64,000 nucleotides of DNA from Myrica gale. Taxonomy: Eukaryota; Streptophyta; Magnoliopsida; Fagales; Myricaceae. Below are positions 47,834-58,961 of the stretch, piece by piece (the first letter of the stretch is position 1; each line of letters starts with the position of its first letter). A program made the translations under genes and the position numbers. The DNA lies in the NCBI GenBank assembly GCA_963930655.1, contig OZ005613.1:10176501-10240500 (forward strand). The letters are read 5' to 3'. The notes below the pieces were generated by a model. It had not been told where the DNA came from. It saw nothing but the letters and a program-made list of their open reading frames with translations, and did not search any database.

Positions 47834-48910
47834 TTCAGCAGATTATAGTCACTAATTATATATCTATTTAGGACCATTTTTTACTTTTTGTAAGATGCTT
47901 AATATATTTGCAAGCATCTTTCAAGATCAGTATATATATCAGCTTGTATTATTTTGTATATGCAGTTCATAATAACTTCATTGGATATTGCAATAGTACT
48001 GTAACAAGTTGGAGAAGTCTTGAAATAAAATTGTACAGAATAGTAGTAGTACACGAAAAACATTTTCTACGTCTTTCTTTACAATATAAACAGATAATAC
48101 ACGTGCGTGAATAGCCCCTTCAATACACGAAGATCATGCAGCAAACACGAAAAAAACTTAATTAATTAAGAGATCCTTTTCACATAATTTTGGTTTATAT
48201 TACATATCAACACATTTCAGGACTCTCATTGTATTAAACGCTTCCGTTTTGTCCTTCATTTTTTCCACTTATTATGCATAAGAATTTTTAATTCAATCGT
48301 ATCCCATGTAAATGGCTTGTCGTTTCCATGGGTTTCCCCGGCCCAGATTTCTCCCTTAAGAAGAATTTTGTGCACAAAGGTTTCGCCATATGAGCGCTAG
48401 CTCTAGATCAGGATGATGATTCTCTAGATGATTTCATGCATATCAGTCGCTGCCAACTTGATAACATGATCTGCATGTATTGCGCTTCATTGGAGAGGTA
48501 CGTAATAGCTCCTAAAAATACAGCGACAACGTGCATTTGCGGCTCCATTATTGTTACGTATTAACACACAAAAAGTACAATTTTCTTCCATCTTTACAGG
48601 ACAAATCCAGACAACTAATAGGAATCGGTCAACTGGCCGGGAGTGAAAAATTTAGATCAGGACTTCGAAGGGATAGCTACGAATTATGAAAAGGTCCCTT
48701 TGGAAGCGCGCACTGTTACATGGAAATGTCAAATCCTGTAATCCGAACGAACGGGAGAGAGAGAATTGAGGATGGAGAAGGCAAGGCAAATGGCGTCGTC
48801 TTCGATCTATATGCATATGGGATTTTTGGTAAAAATACAAAGATTAAGACACTAATGTTTTAGTATACCAGAAAAGAAAGAGATGGTTGAGGGGTTTTGA
48901 GACGAGGTTG
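47834..48910. other. 3' flank of the RNase H-like gene, no gene seen
   Basis: No recognisable coding sequence. Confidence 0.5.
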
Positions 48911-48913
48911 ATG

Positions 48914-49070
48914 CAGTACAAGATTCCAGTACATTAATTGAGCAGTACAAATCTCATGATCTGGCCCTGGAAAAGGCACTTTAATATTGGTTCAGCAGCG
49001 TCATGGACGACACTTGCGTCTGGCTAGTTAAATTGTAGTACAAGTCGATACGATCGATCGAGTGGTGTAC
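48914..49070 (+). promoter_or_regulatory. GTAC (copper-response-like) motif cluster upstream of MIR397
   Basis: GTAC cores at 48916, 48929, 48945, 49038 and 49067, three of them within AGTACA contexts (two GCAGTACA). SPL7-type SBP factors activate copper microRNAs, including miR397, through GTAC cores under copper shortage. The position 90-270 bp upstream of the hairpin fits a promoter. A TATA-like ctatacacc starts at 49070. Confidence 0.7.
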
Positions 49071-49159
49071 TATACACCAGATCTATTGGCTTATTTACAC
49101 CGGCCGTGACGAGACCAAGAGGAGCGGACTGGCCAATTCAGTTGGAGATTGAGCGTTGA

Positions 49160-49290
49160 AGACAGCTCCCTCATTGAGAAACATCATTGAGTGCAGCGTT
49201 GATGAAAGTCCCGTTCCTATTGTCTTGTGTGGGATAATTTCATTAGCGCTGCACTCAATTATGTTTCTATATAGGGCAGAGTGCGCCAGC
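49160..49290 (+). ncRNA. MIR397: microRNA precursor MIR397
   Basis: The 21 bases at 49184-49204 (TCATTGAGTG...GTTGATG) match mature miR397 without mismatch that I can see. About 40 bases downstream is the complementary arm (tagcgctgcactcaatta, about 49243-49262), and pairing continues outward (GAAACAT with ATGTTTC, CTCCCT with AGGGCAG), giving a stem with the mature strand on the 5' arm as in known MIR397 genes. miR397 targets laccase mRNAs, lowering lignin formation and sparing copper. The GTAC cluster upstream fits copper control. The loop is about 40 bases. Confidence 0.93.
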
Positions 49291-49613
49291 GGGCGGGTGA
49301 TCATAAACATAGGAGCTGCATTCGTTACTGGAAAAGAGCAAATCTAGGAAACGGTAAGGAAAACCCTCTCCTACTGTTGTTCTTTGTTATAAAAAAAAAA
49401 TCTGTGTTGTACCCAGTGGAAAAATTGGCCTTCCTTTTGACATTTGCAAGAGACCATTTTGCAGGAAATAGATGGGACAGGCAATCTTAGTAGGAATATA
49501 GCTTACAAGCATCAAGAATTTTCTGTTCTTTCTTTCATTTTATTTTTCCCACTTTTCAATTCCTTGTTTTGGAAGCAAACGACAGGAGCCTTAAGTAAGA
49601 GGATGATGGATTG
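49291..49613. other. 3' flank of MIR397
   Basis: Likely the 3' part of the primary transcript; interrupted at 49619 by Copia 2. No ORF of note. Confidence 0.45.
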
Positions 49614-49618
49614 GTCAT

Positions 49619-49882
49619 TGATAAACAATAGAACATAGTTTGCATAAAAGAATCTTCCTCTCTCATTTCATTAATGGCGTATAGTCGGTGTTCCTTTATA
49701 CACACAGGAAATATGTAACAACCAGAGGATATTCCTCTGATATTGCGGTATGCTTGACACGTAGGGAATATTATGGTTACACATAACATTCTAGAGCCTA
49801 CGAAGATATTTAGGAGACGTTAGGCTGTGAGGACAAGGCTGGTGCAGTGTTATCCTCTGCTGCTGCCAGCTGTGTGTTATCA
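49619..49882 (-). repeat. 3' LTR of Copia 2
   Basis: 264 bp, about 3% different from the 5' copy. Confidence 0.95.
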
Positions 49883-52800
49883 TCCCCCCGCGAGCCAAGC
49901 TGTAACGGCAAAACAGAGAGGCTCGTACGAAGAACTTCAAAGCGAGAAGCAGAAAGCGGCTTTGTAAGGATATCAGCCAGCTGGTCTTTGCTGGAAACAA
50001 ATGAGACAACAAGAGACTTGGAGGCCACACGATCTCTAACAAAATGATAATCGACGTTCACATGTTTAGTATGGGCATGAAGCACTGGATTTGCAGTGAG
50101 GTAAGTAGCACCGATGTTGTCGCACCATAATACCGGAGGAGAAGAAAGAGATACCCCAAGATCACGGAGCAGAGACTGAAGCCACAAAAGATCACAAGTT
50201 GCATTAGCGACAGATTTGTACTCGGCTTCAGTACTGGACCTTGCAATCGTAGGCTGCTTGCGGGAACTCCACGAAATGAGGTGAGAACCGAGAAAGATAC
50301 AAGAGCCACCAGTGGACCTTCGATCATCAGGGCACCCAGCCCAGTCAGCATTAGAGAAGGCAGCCAGAGTGCGGGAGGATTTGCAAGAGAAAAAGAGACA
50401 AAAGTGCAGTGTAGATCGAAGATACCGAAGGATGCGTTTTACAGCCTGCCAGTGAGGTACTCTAGGACTATGCATGTATTGACACACCCGATTAACTGCA
50501 TAGGACAAATCCGGCCTTGTAAATGAAAGATATTGAAGACTCCCCACGACACTGCGGTAAAGGGTAGAATCTTCAAAAGGAGCTCCATCCCGTGCTGACA
50601 AAGTGCCAGTAGTAGCCATAGGAGTATGGACCGGCTTGGACAGAGTCATGTTGGTCTTCTTGAGGAGGTCCATGATATACTTTTGCTAAGACAAAAAAAT
50701 ACCCGAAGAAGAATGAGTAACCTCGACCCCCAAAAAATAATGCAACCTGCCCAAATCCTTGAGAGGAAACGAGGCCTGCAAAAGCTGAATAAGGGACTGA
50801 ACAACAGCAGTATTGGAGCTAGTGATAATTATATCATCGACGTAGACCAAAAAATAAATGTGAAGAGAGCCACGAATGTATGTGAAAAGTGAAGAATCAG
50901 CCCGAGAAGCAGTAAAGCCAAGTTCAAGAAGCCGAGAACTAAGCTTAAAAAACCAAGCACGGGGGGCTTGTTTCAGACCATAGATAGCTTTCTTAAGCTT
51001 GCAGACGTAGGAAGGATAGTCAGGATGAATAAATCCAGGGGGCTGCATCATAAAGACATCCTCAGTGAGGTCACCATGAAGAAAGGCATTTTGCACATCA
51101 AGTTGATGAAGAGACCAACCAGCTTGGACAGCAAGAGAGAGCACAAGTCGAATAGTCGAAGGTTTTACAACAGGGCTGAAAGTTTCCTGATAATCCAACC
51201 CCAGTTGTTGATGAAAACCTTTAGCTACTAAACGCGCCTTCCTGCGTTTAATAGAGCTGTTAGCATTATATTTGGTGCGAAACACCCATTTGCAACCAAG
51301 AATATTCTGCATAGAAGAAGAGGGAACAAGATCCCATGTCTTGGTTTGCAGAAGGGCATGAAATTCAGCTTGAAGAGCTTGTCGCCAATCTGCATGCTTG
51401 AGCGCCTCAGTAATAGAGGTAGGTTCAAGAGGAACAGCAGCAGAAGTAATGACATGTGTCCGTGGCGGTGGCCAAAAAATGGTACCATCAGTATGCTTTT
51501 TGGAACGACGAACACGAGTAGGATAACGTGGGAGAGGAGAAGGTAAGGAGGCAGAAGCAACCGGAGACTCAGAAGCTGGTGAAGAAGAGGAGACAGTCAC
51601 GGGTGGAGCGCCTTGAGGAAGAGGAGAGGTATCCATGGGCAAGGAACTAGGGATTGGCTCAGACAGAGTAAGATTGAGAGGAAGATGAGCAACGGGAGAA
51701 GAGGAAGGTGACCGCAAGAGAGACAAAACAGGTTTCCTATAGGGAAAGAAGAATTCATCAAAGACAACATTACGAGAAATATAAAGATGACCAGATAAAG
51801 AATGATAGCATAAATAGCCTTTGTGATGGGGGCTATAGCCAATAAAGGTGCAGAGAGAAGAACAAAGATCAAGCTTGTGACGGTTGTAGGGACGCAGATG
51901 GGGGGATAGCAAGCAGAACCGAAAACCCTTAAGAAGGAATAGTCAGGATGATTGTTAAATAATAAAAAGAAAGGAGATGAATTGTGAAGAACACGACTAG
52001 GCAACCTATTGATGAGATAAACAGCAGTTTGGAAGGCATCAACCCAAAAAAGTTGTGGCATAGCAGCATGAGCTAGGAGGGCAAGACCAGACTCAACAAT
52101 ATGTCTGTGTTTGCGCTCAATAGTTCCATTTTGCTTATGAGTGTGAGGCCAGCTACGAAAATGAGTAATACCATGAGAAAGAAAATAAGAATGCAACGAA
52201 CGGAACTCCCCTCCCCAATCAGATTGCACTGAAATAATTTTTAATTGAAAAAAACGCTCAACATGCTTTTGAAAAGAAAGAAACTGAGCATAAACATCAG
52301 ATTTACAGGAAATGGGAAAGAGCCAAGTATAGCAGCTAAAATCATCCACAACTGAAAAATAAAAACGAAACCCGTCTCTGGAGAGCACTGGTGCAGGACT
52401 CCAAACATCCATGAAAAGAAGTTGTAAAGGTCTGGTGCTAACAGAGGATGAAGATGGAAAAGGAAGAGCATGAGACTTTGCCTGACCGCAAGCAGAGCAG
52501 AGACCAAGCTCGGTTGTAGAAGACTGAACAAGAAGTTGAAATCGACTAAGAACTTGACGAACAATAGCCAAGCTCGGGTGACCAAGACGCTGATGCCAAT
52601 GTGAGATAGTAGCTCGTTCACCAACAAGAGCGGTTGGAGAAGAAAAAGCAGTAGACTCGGGAGGAACTGGAAATTTGTAGAGTCCACGATCAGTAGGGCC
52701 GTGGAGCAGAGTGGTCCCTGTATGGAGATCCTTGACACAAAAAAGAAGAAGAATGAAACTCAAAGAAAACATGGTTATCTTCACAGAATTGACGTACAGA

Positions 52801-53079
52801 AATGAGATTTTTTGTAAGTTGAGGAACATGTAAAAGATTATGAAGAAGGAGTTTGCCGTGAGCTGTGGAGAGGCTGGAACTGCCAGTGTGCTGGATAGGT
52901 AGAGAGGAACCATCCCCAACTCTAACTTGGTCATCACCAGAATACTCAGAGGGATTCATGGTGAGATGTGAGAAGTCATTTGTCATATGGTGAGTAGCAG
53001 CAGAGTCCGGATACCAGTTGGAGTCAACAAAAAAGGGAGTGGAGGAATAATGAGCAGTGAATGATGGTGGAGGAGGAGC
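49810..53079 (-). pseudogene. Copia 2 pol, broken
   Basis: Protease remnant (SNWYPDSAATHHMT), gag-pre-integrase and integrase (HWHQRLGHPS, CSACGQAKSHALPF, then QSDWGGEF and KQNGTIERKHRH), RT (KWVFRTKYNANSS, HQLDVQNAFLHG, YVDDIIITS) and RNase H (AFSNADWAGCPDD, SSTEAEYKSVA, TKHVNVDYHFVRD) follow in Copia order. The RT-RNase H part is one frame from 51912 to 49810 interrupted only by TAG at 50686-50688, probably a former CAG. Frame breaks separate the protease, integrase and RT parts near 52700 and 51900. Confidence 0.9.
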
Positions 53080-53924
53080 CTGAAATGCTTGATTGAATCG
53101 ATCTGCAGAGAAGTACTGAGTAGGTGAGCCACCACGTCCACGAAATCCACCACGACCACGATTACGACCAGAACGACTACCTCTAAAAGGCACGGAACCA
53201 GATTTGGTGGAGACATTTGCAGTAATTTCGGTAGATGGTAAGCTTGCCGAGTGATGATTGAGTCGTGCTTCATGAGTTAGCAAATGACTGAAGATCTCCT
53301 CAGATGAAGGAGGATCAAGTCTAGTAGTAACAAAGGTTACCAGCGAGTCATATTCAGTGCCCAAGCCAGCCATAAGATAAGAGTTGAACTCTGTGGAGGC
53401 CAACGGACGACCAGCAGCAGCTAAGGTATCAGCAAGCATCTTTGTCTTTCGAAATAGTCAGTAATGGAGTCGGATCCCTTTTTAAGAGTGGCAAGTTGAA
53501 ACTGTAATTGGCCCAATCGTGCTTGAATTTTAGAGGCAAATAAGTTCTCGAGAGCTATCCAGACAGCTTTAGAAGATGTAAGGCCAACTACTTGAGCTAT
53601 TAAGTTTTCTGAGAGAGAGGAGATAATAGCACTCAAGATCAATTGATCTTGTTAAACCCAGTGCGTGTATGCTGGGTTAAGAGTAGTAGTGCCAGCGAGA
53701 AAAATAGATGGTGCAGGAAGGCTTCCATCAATGTAGCCAAACAACTGTTGTCCCCGAAGATAGGGGGTCATCTATGTCTTCCATAGTAAATAATTCTCAT
53801 GTGTTAACTTAACAGTGACCAGGTGAGGAAGAGAGGTGATAGTGTTTATGGAAGTTGAGGAAGAAGACGAAACAAGTGGTGTGTAAGGTGGTGGAGGATC
53901 GCTTACGGCTTCTTCTTCAGCCAT
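53080..53924 (-). pseudogene. Copia 2 gag, with two stops and a frameshift
   Basis: Opens at 53924 (MAEEEAVSDPPPPYTP) and runs in one frame to 53421, with TAG at 53772-53774 (LLWKT|TAG|MTPYLRG) and TAA at 53652-53654 (WV|TAA|QDQLIL); family comparison suggests Gln at both (CAG and CAA). A frameshift near 53430 leads to LADTLAAAGRPLASTEFNSY and then an Arg-Gly-rich region (GRNRGRGGFRGRGG) in the place usually held by the zinc knuckle. Confidence 0.85.
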
Positions 53925-53956
53925 TTTGACGGTGAGTCAATGAGGCTCTGATACCA

Positions 53957-54220
53957 TGATAAACAATAGAAAATAGTTTGCATAAAATAATCTTCCTCTC
54001 TCATTTCATTAATGGCGTACAGTCGGTGTTCCTTTATACACACAAGAAATATGTAACAACTAGAGGATATTCCTCTGATATCACGGTATGCTTGACACGT
54101 AGGGAATATTATGGTTACACATAACATTCTAGAGCCTACGAAGATATTTAGGAGACGTTAGGTTGTAAGGACAAGGCTGGTGCAGTGTTATCCTCTGCTG
54201 CTGCCAGCTGTGTGTTATCA
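53957..54220 (-). repeat. 5' LTR of Copia 2
   Basis: 264 bp; primer-binding site directly inside at about 53944-53956. Confidence 0.95.
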
Positions 54221-54225
54221 GTCAT

Positions 54226-54757
54226 GAACTAAGAAAAAATAAGCCCACAGTTGCAAAATCTTCCATATATGATGAACACGCGGGAAGCAAAGCATGGAGT
54301 ACTTGAACATATCTGATTTTCATGCAGCATTATGCCATTAACTTGGAGCCAGAAGAAAGTGAGCCTTACAATGCCATCCGAGGTTGAATTCTCGAGAAAG
54401 CTGAGATATGCTTGAAGCACGGTGCAATGTTTTTTTCATTTTTCTCAGGGAATGCCAGAGCAGCACGTATTGTAGTCTAATATTTCATTTACAAATCAAA
54501 GCTTATAAGAATAAAGTTCTTTCTACAACACAAATTATACTTTTGCTGTTGCGAAATCCATCTGGCTACTCGCCTACTGTGTGCGCCAAGGGCCACCCTT
54601 GATTAATATATAGCACCCGAAATGGATCGCCCAGCAGCCTCCAATTGAGCTCGACACAAAAGTTAGACCCAATACAACCCACCTTATCTGAGATCTATGC
54701 AAAGTTTGGCATGCATCCAAGGCTCTGTTTTAACCGATGCAATATTCTGTAACTTAT
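54226..54757. other. no recognised gene
   Basis: Host sequence between Copia 2 and the MITE; no coding signal. Confidence 0.45.
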
Positions 54758-54760
54758 TTA

Positions 54761-55447
54761 GAGCATTATTAACAGCTTATTCATATTTGGATCTCTACTT
54801 TAACCAAAAACTACACTTCTCTATTTTAACTACTAACTTTTTAAAAACATACCCAGCAGCTTCTCTATTTTAACCATTTACTTTTACTATTCTATTAAAA
54901 TATTATTTTTCAAAGATTTCTCTATTCTTTCGTTAACATTTTATATTTTTGAATATTCGTAATGATCATATTTTTGAATATTTGTCTTATTTTAAAAATT
55001 TAAATTTTTTAAATTATCTTTTTCTAACGGTCATATTTTTAAAATTTTGTTTTATTCCAACTGTCGTATTTTTAAAATTAGTGAAGAATGAATTTTTTAT
55101 ATTTATTAGGATAAAAAATTATTTATTAAGAAAGGAAAAATTATTTTATAATTATTTATTAGACTAAAACTTTGAAATGGTTTGTGACATGCAAAAATAA
55201 ATGGGGGCAAAATATAAATTTATGAGAGAGAGAGTGAGAGAGAGAGAAATGAAAGATAAATTATAGTAGTATTTTAATATGAAGAAGTGAACAGTGGTTA
55301 TCTAAAAATAGATAACCACTGTTCATTTGTTAAATTTTTTGGTTAACTTTTTTAAAATAGAGAAGCTGCAAAACACATTTTTAGTGATTTGACTATTTTG
55401 GTTCTCTATTCTAGCTAAAAAGAATAGAGAAGCTACTAATAATGCTC
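54761..55447. mobile_element. Tourist-like (PIF/Harbinger) MITE, 687 bp
   Basis: Inverted ends GAGCATTATTAACAGCTT and the inverse of AAGCTACTAATAATGCTC, flanked by TTA (54758-54760, 55448-55450), the 3-bp duplication usual for PIF/Harbinger. Several internal repeats of a ttctctatttt phrase occur in both orientations. A perfect 16-bp inverted repeat (55288-55303 and 55310-55325) lies near the right end. Confidence 0.65.
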
Positions 55448-55469
55448 TTAGTGACGTGGATAGAGGTTG

Positions 55470-56601
55470 TTGTTATGTAGTTAGATACTCTGTTAGTTTG
55501 TTATTTGTCATTACTCGTGTATATATAACAGACTGATATCGTGAATAAAAGAACGAATCATTCTCTCAAAGTTTACACTCTTTGCTGCCTCTCGTACTCT
55601 GTTTTTCATTTCCAAATATCAATTCCATTGTTTAACATGGTATCAGAGGACTTCTGATTCATGACTTCCGCAACATCTCCTGTATCTCCAATTTCCAAAA
55701 CACCTCCTGTATCTTATGTATCTCCTGTATCTCTTGTACCTCCTACATCTCCTGTATCTAGATTGAATCAAGATATGTCTGATGAAAACTCTGGCCCGTA
55801 TTATCTCCACCATGGAGATAGTCTTGGAATAATCTTAGTCTCACAGTTACTGGTGGGTGACAGTTATCCCACCTGGTGTCGTTCAATGGAAATGGCATTA
55901 AGGGCCAAGAACAAGATAAGATTCGTAGATGGATCTATCAATAAATCAAGTGCTGAAGACTCTCGATTTGGAATCTGGCTTCGCTGCAATAATATGGTTA
56001 TATCCTGGATATTGAACTCCATCTCCAAGGACCTTGCAGCAAGTGTAATATACATTGAAACTGCAAAGGAAATCGACCCCGCATCTTTCAATTGCAAAAG
56101 GCTATATCTAGCCTATCTCAAGAACAATTGACGATCAGTGCATATTTTACCAAGCTTAAAGGGCTTTGGGATGAACTTGGCAATTATAGGCCTATTCCAT
56201 CTTGCTCATGTGGAGCAATGAAGATTTTGATTGAATTTTAGCAACAAGAATACGTTATGAAATTTCTCATGGGACTTAAAGAGTCATATTCCAACGTTAG
56301 AGGTCAGATTTTACTAAGTGATCCACTGCCACCGATAAACAAAGTGTTTTCATTAATTCTGCAGGAAGAGAAACAGAGAGAAATAGCATCTGCTATACTT
56401 CCAAATCCTGATTCTCTTGTATTTCTCAGTCGATCATCAAACACTGGATCTGGATTTGTTCCTCGGTATGGGAATAATGCTGGTGGAAATCAGTTTGTTA
56501 AGAGAGAAAGACCTCTGTGCAATCACTGTGGTGTCTTAGGGCACACTGTCGACAGGTGTTTCAAACTTCATGGTTATCCACTTGGATATAAAAATCCGTG
56601 A
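55470..56601 (+). pseudogene. truncated Copia remnant: LTR end, primer site and gag
   Basis: TGGTATCAGAGGA at 55638-55650 follows a TTTAACA LTR-like end. Gag starts at 55661 (MTSATSPVSPISKTPP, with a repeated PPVSYVSPVSLVPPTSPVS motif), then YYLHHGDSLGIILVSQLL, WCRSMEMALRAKNKI and SWILNSISKDLAASVIYI. It frameshifts within 56070-56085, carries an in-frame TAG at about 56239-56241, and continues from 56257 (FLMGLKESYSNVRGQILL) to a CCHC zinc knuckle (CNHCGVLGHTVDRC) and stops at 56601. It is related to the gag of Copia 1 but has no pol and no visible 3' LTR. Confidence 0.8.
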
Positions 56602-56893
56602 GCTTACATGCACTATGTAAGTGCTCTAGCTGATTGTCCCCTGCTTCTCTGTTTATCTCCACAGCATGCATTGGTACCAGTTGATTGATTTTTGCCTTAA
56701 GCACATTAGTCTTAGCAGGATAGTTGTCAAAATAAAAAGTGTGGACTCTTCACTTTTGAATTTTTTTTTTGGCAACACTTCGTTTCTGTACATGCTGTAT
56801 GCCTGGAATTTTAGGTGCTCTCTGAGAATTGTAATTACCATTTTGCATTACTCTCCATACTTAGGAATGTGGTGGCTATATTGATAAAAACTA

Positions 56894-57250
56894 GGGTTAA
56901 ATGCACTGTATACCCCTGTGGTATCAAATTTTTGCATAGATACCCCTGTGGTAAGAAAAGTTTGATTTATACCCCTGTGGTGCAAGTCAAATCAAATATA
57001 TACCCTTCCGTCCTCTCTCCGTCTTCTCCTTTAACGGCACGACTTACGTGGCTCAGAGGTAGACATGTGGACCAATATTTGTTGGACATGTGTCATTTGC
57101 CACCTGTATTGCCACGTCACATAAAAAAATAATAAAGAAAAACTAAACACGTCGATAAGAAAAGAAAGACATAAAAATTATAGAAAAAAAACATAAAAAA
57201 AACACACGAGGCAAAACACGTTAGTTTAATGAAATAGAAAGCAAACAAAA
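56894..57250. repeat. left TIR of MULE-2
   Basis: Long TIR with three TACCCCTGTGGT phrases near the tip. Confidence 0.93.
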
Positions 57251-57394
57251 AACCAAATCGTAAGCTCACTTGAAACGAGAACATTTAGAACCCTACTGTC
57301 ATTTTCCCCCAATCTCACATTTTTCCCCGTACTCCCTATTCGAAAGTTTTCCCCCAATCTCTCTCATTCAATACTAAGAACCCTAAATTTCCCG

Positions 57395-57670
57395 ATGAAC
57401 AAAATCGAGGTCAACGCCAAGCGCAGCCCAATGCACTCAGCTTCTCAGTCTTCCTCCCACCGATCTGGTGTTTCCCAACGTGGGGTGGTGTTTCTCGACG
57501 ATGTGAGTTGCGAATGTGGTCTTCGAGCATGCCTGAGGACATCATTGACTGATGGTAACCCAGGATGCCAATTTTATGGATGTCCCATGTTCAGTGGCAA
57601 GAGTGTAAGTTTCATCTGTAGTTGTAGTTGTAGTTGTAATTTCTTGCAAGGAAATAATTGCTCCCGTTGA
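57395..57670 (+). CDS. GRF zinc-finger ORF of MULE-2 (first exon)
   Basis: Begins about 145 bp inside the left TIR (MNKIEVNAKRSPMHSASQ). The finger's first half is clear: CECGLRACLRTSLTDG, NPGCQFYGCPMF. A donor-like AGT|GTAAGTTT at 57606 suggests that the rest (the C...F-W part) lies in a later exon that I could not place, so the last 20 or so residues are probably intron. The Arg of the NPGR-F motif is Cys here (CGC to TGC type change), which may impair it. It is convergent with the transposase, as in MULE-1. Function unknown; may be an accessory protein. Confidence 0.65.
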   Translation: MNKIEVNAKRSPMHSASQSSSHRSGVSQRGVVFLDDVSCECGLRACLRTSLTDGNPGCQFYGCPMFSGKSVSFICSCSCSCNFLQGNNCSR

Positions 57671-58961
57671 AATCACTTTACTTTTTTGTGTTGCTAGATA
57701 GTGCTGATCCGAATTTGATTCTTTGAATGTTGGTTGTCTACAAAATGGTGTGTGTAAGAGTGTTGGTTTGAACAAATCTTATCTTCTTCTTTTATTAGTT
57801 CTACTTGAGTAAGAGTGTTGGTTCATCCCTGGTGTATACTTTATCTCATCTGTACCCCTCTGTAATTACTAGTTAATGTTCTAATGTGGAATGACCAAAA
57901 GAAAATGAAAAAAAGGAGAAGAAATTTGAATTGATTATTCTAATCATTTTGGGCATGTGAGCAAGGCTTTTTCAGAGATTTTCTAACAATCGTTGGCATA
58001 TGTTACCTGTGTAAGACGAGTGCAGAAGTGCATTTTGTGATTTATGCCCATTGGTTATCTACAAAATCTTTTGTGTTGCTAGATAGTGCTGATGCGAACT
58101 GAATCTTACCCTGCCATTCTTTGAATGTTGGTTGTCTACAGAATACTTTCCTGAAATGCTATGAGATAGTGCTAAAGTGAATATAGTGTACATATAGGAT
58201 AAAGGTTCGTCCATTTGCTTGGGTCATTTGATTATTTGTGTTGTACAAATCAGAGTTAATATATGCCTTATGATACATAATTTTTCTGGCAGTAGCCCAA
58301 CACATTTTATATGATACATAATTTTCTTTATTCTTTGTAATTTTTGATTTCTTTGGAAATATCATTGAGCTTACAAGTTCTTCATTTCTCATCAGTCAGG
58401 TTGTAATTTCTTCCAATGGGTCGATCCACCAACCCCTCTGGTAGTAGGCTTGACAACCCGTGGTTCGACACTCTATTAGGCACTTTTGTGTAATGGGACA
58501 GCTTGTAGTTTTGTAAAATGCAATCTGATTTGTATTGCAAAACAGTCTGTAAATTATATTATCGACAAGTGTTGTGTTATGCAATCTGAGAAGTATTTTG
58601 TTCTGCTTATTCAATTTGTAAAATGTAATTTGACATTTTATTAAGGGTTGTGAATTCAGTTTGTAAAATGCAATGACATTCCCTAGCAACTGTCAAAACA
58701 GTTTATAAAATGCACCACAGGATACATGCATCCAGATAAAGCAATTTGTCCAATACACAACTCATCCAGATAAAACAATATGTAATCTGGATACATGCAT
58801 TGTTCATCGTACATAATTACATATCTGTTTCTTAAGAGCGATCAACACTCATTACAAAAATGTGCACATAACCACCATAACCCAACCACTCCAAAAAAAC
58901 TTCACAGAACCACTAAAACCCAACCAAGCCAAAAAACTTCAAGATCACATTTAGAATCTCA

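Larger units (their letters stand above)
49619..54220 (-). mobile_element. Copia LTR retrotransposon 2, 4602 bp, degenerate
   Basis: LTRs of 264 bp (49619-49882, 53957-54220) differ at about nine positions, so this copy is older than Copia 1. Flanking duplication GTCAT (49614-49618, 54221-54225). On the minus strand a TGGTATCAGAGCC primer site follows the 5' LTR and a GCGGGGGGA purine tract precedes the 3' LTR. Gag-pol is in Copia order and broken by several stops and frameshifts. Its 3' LTR lies about 330 bp from the MIR397 hairpin and is directed toward it, antisense. Confidence 0.95.
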
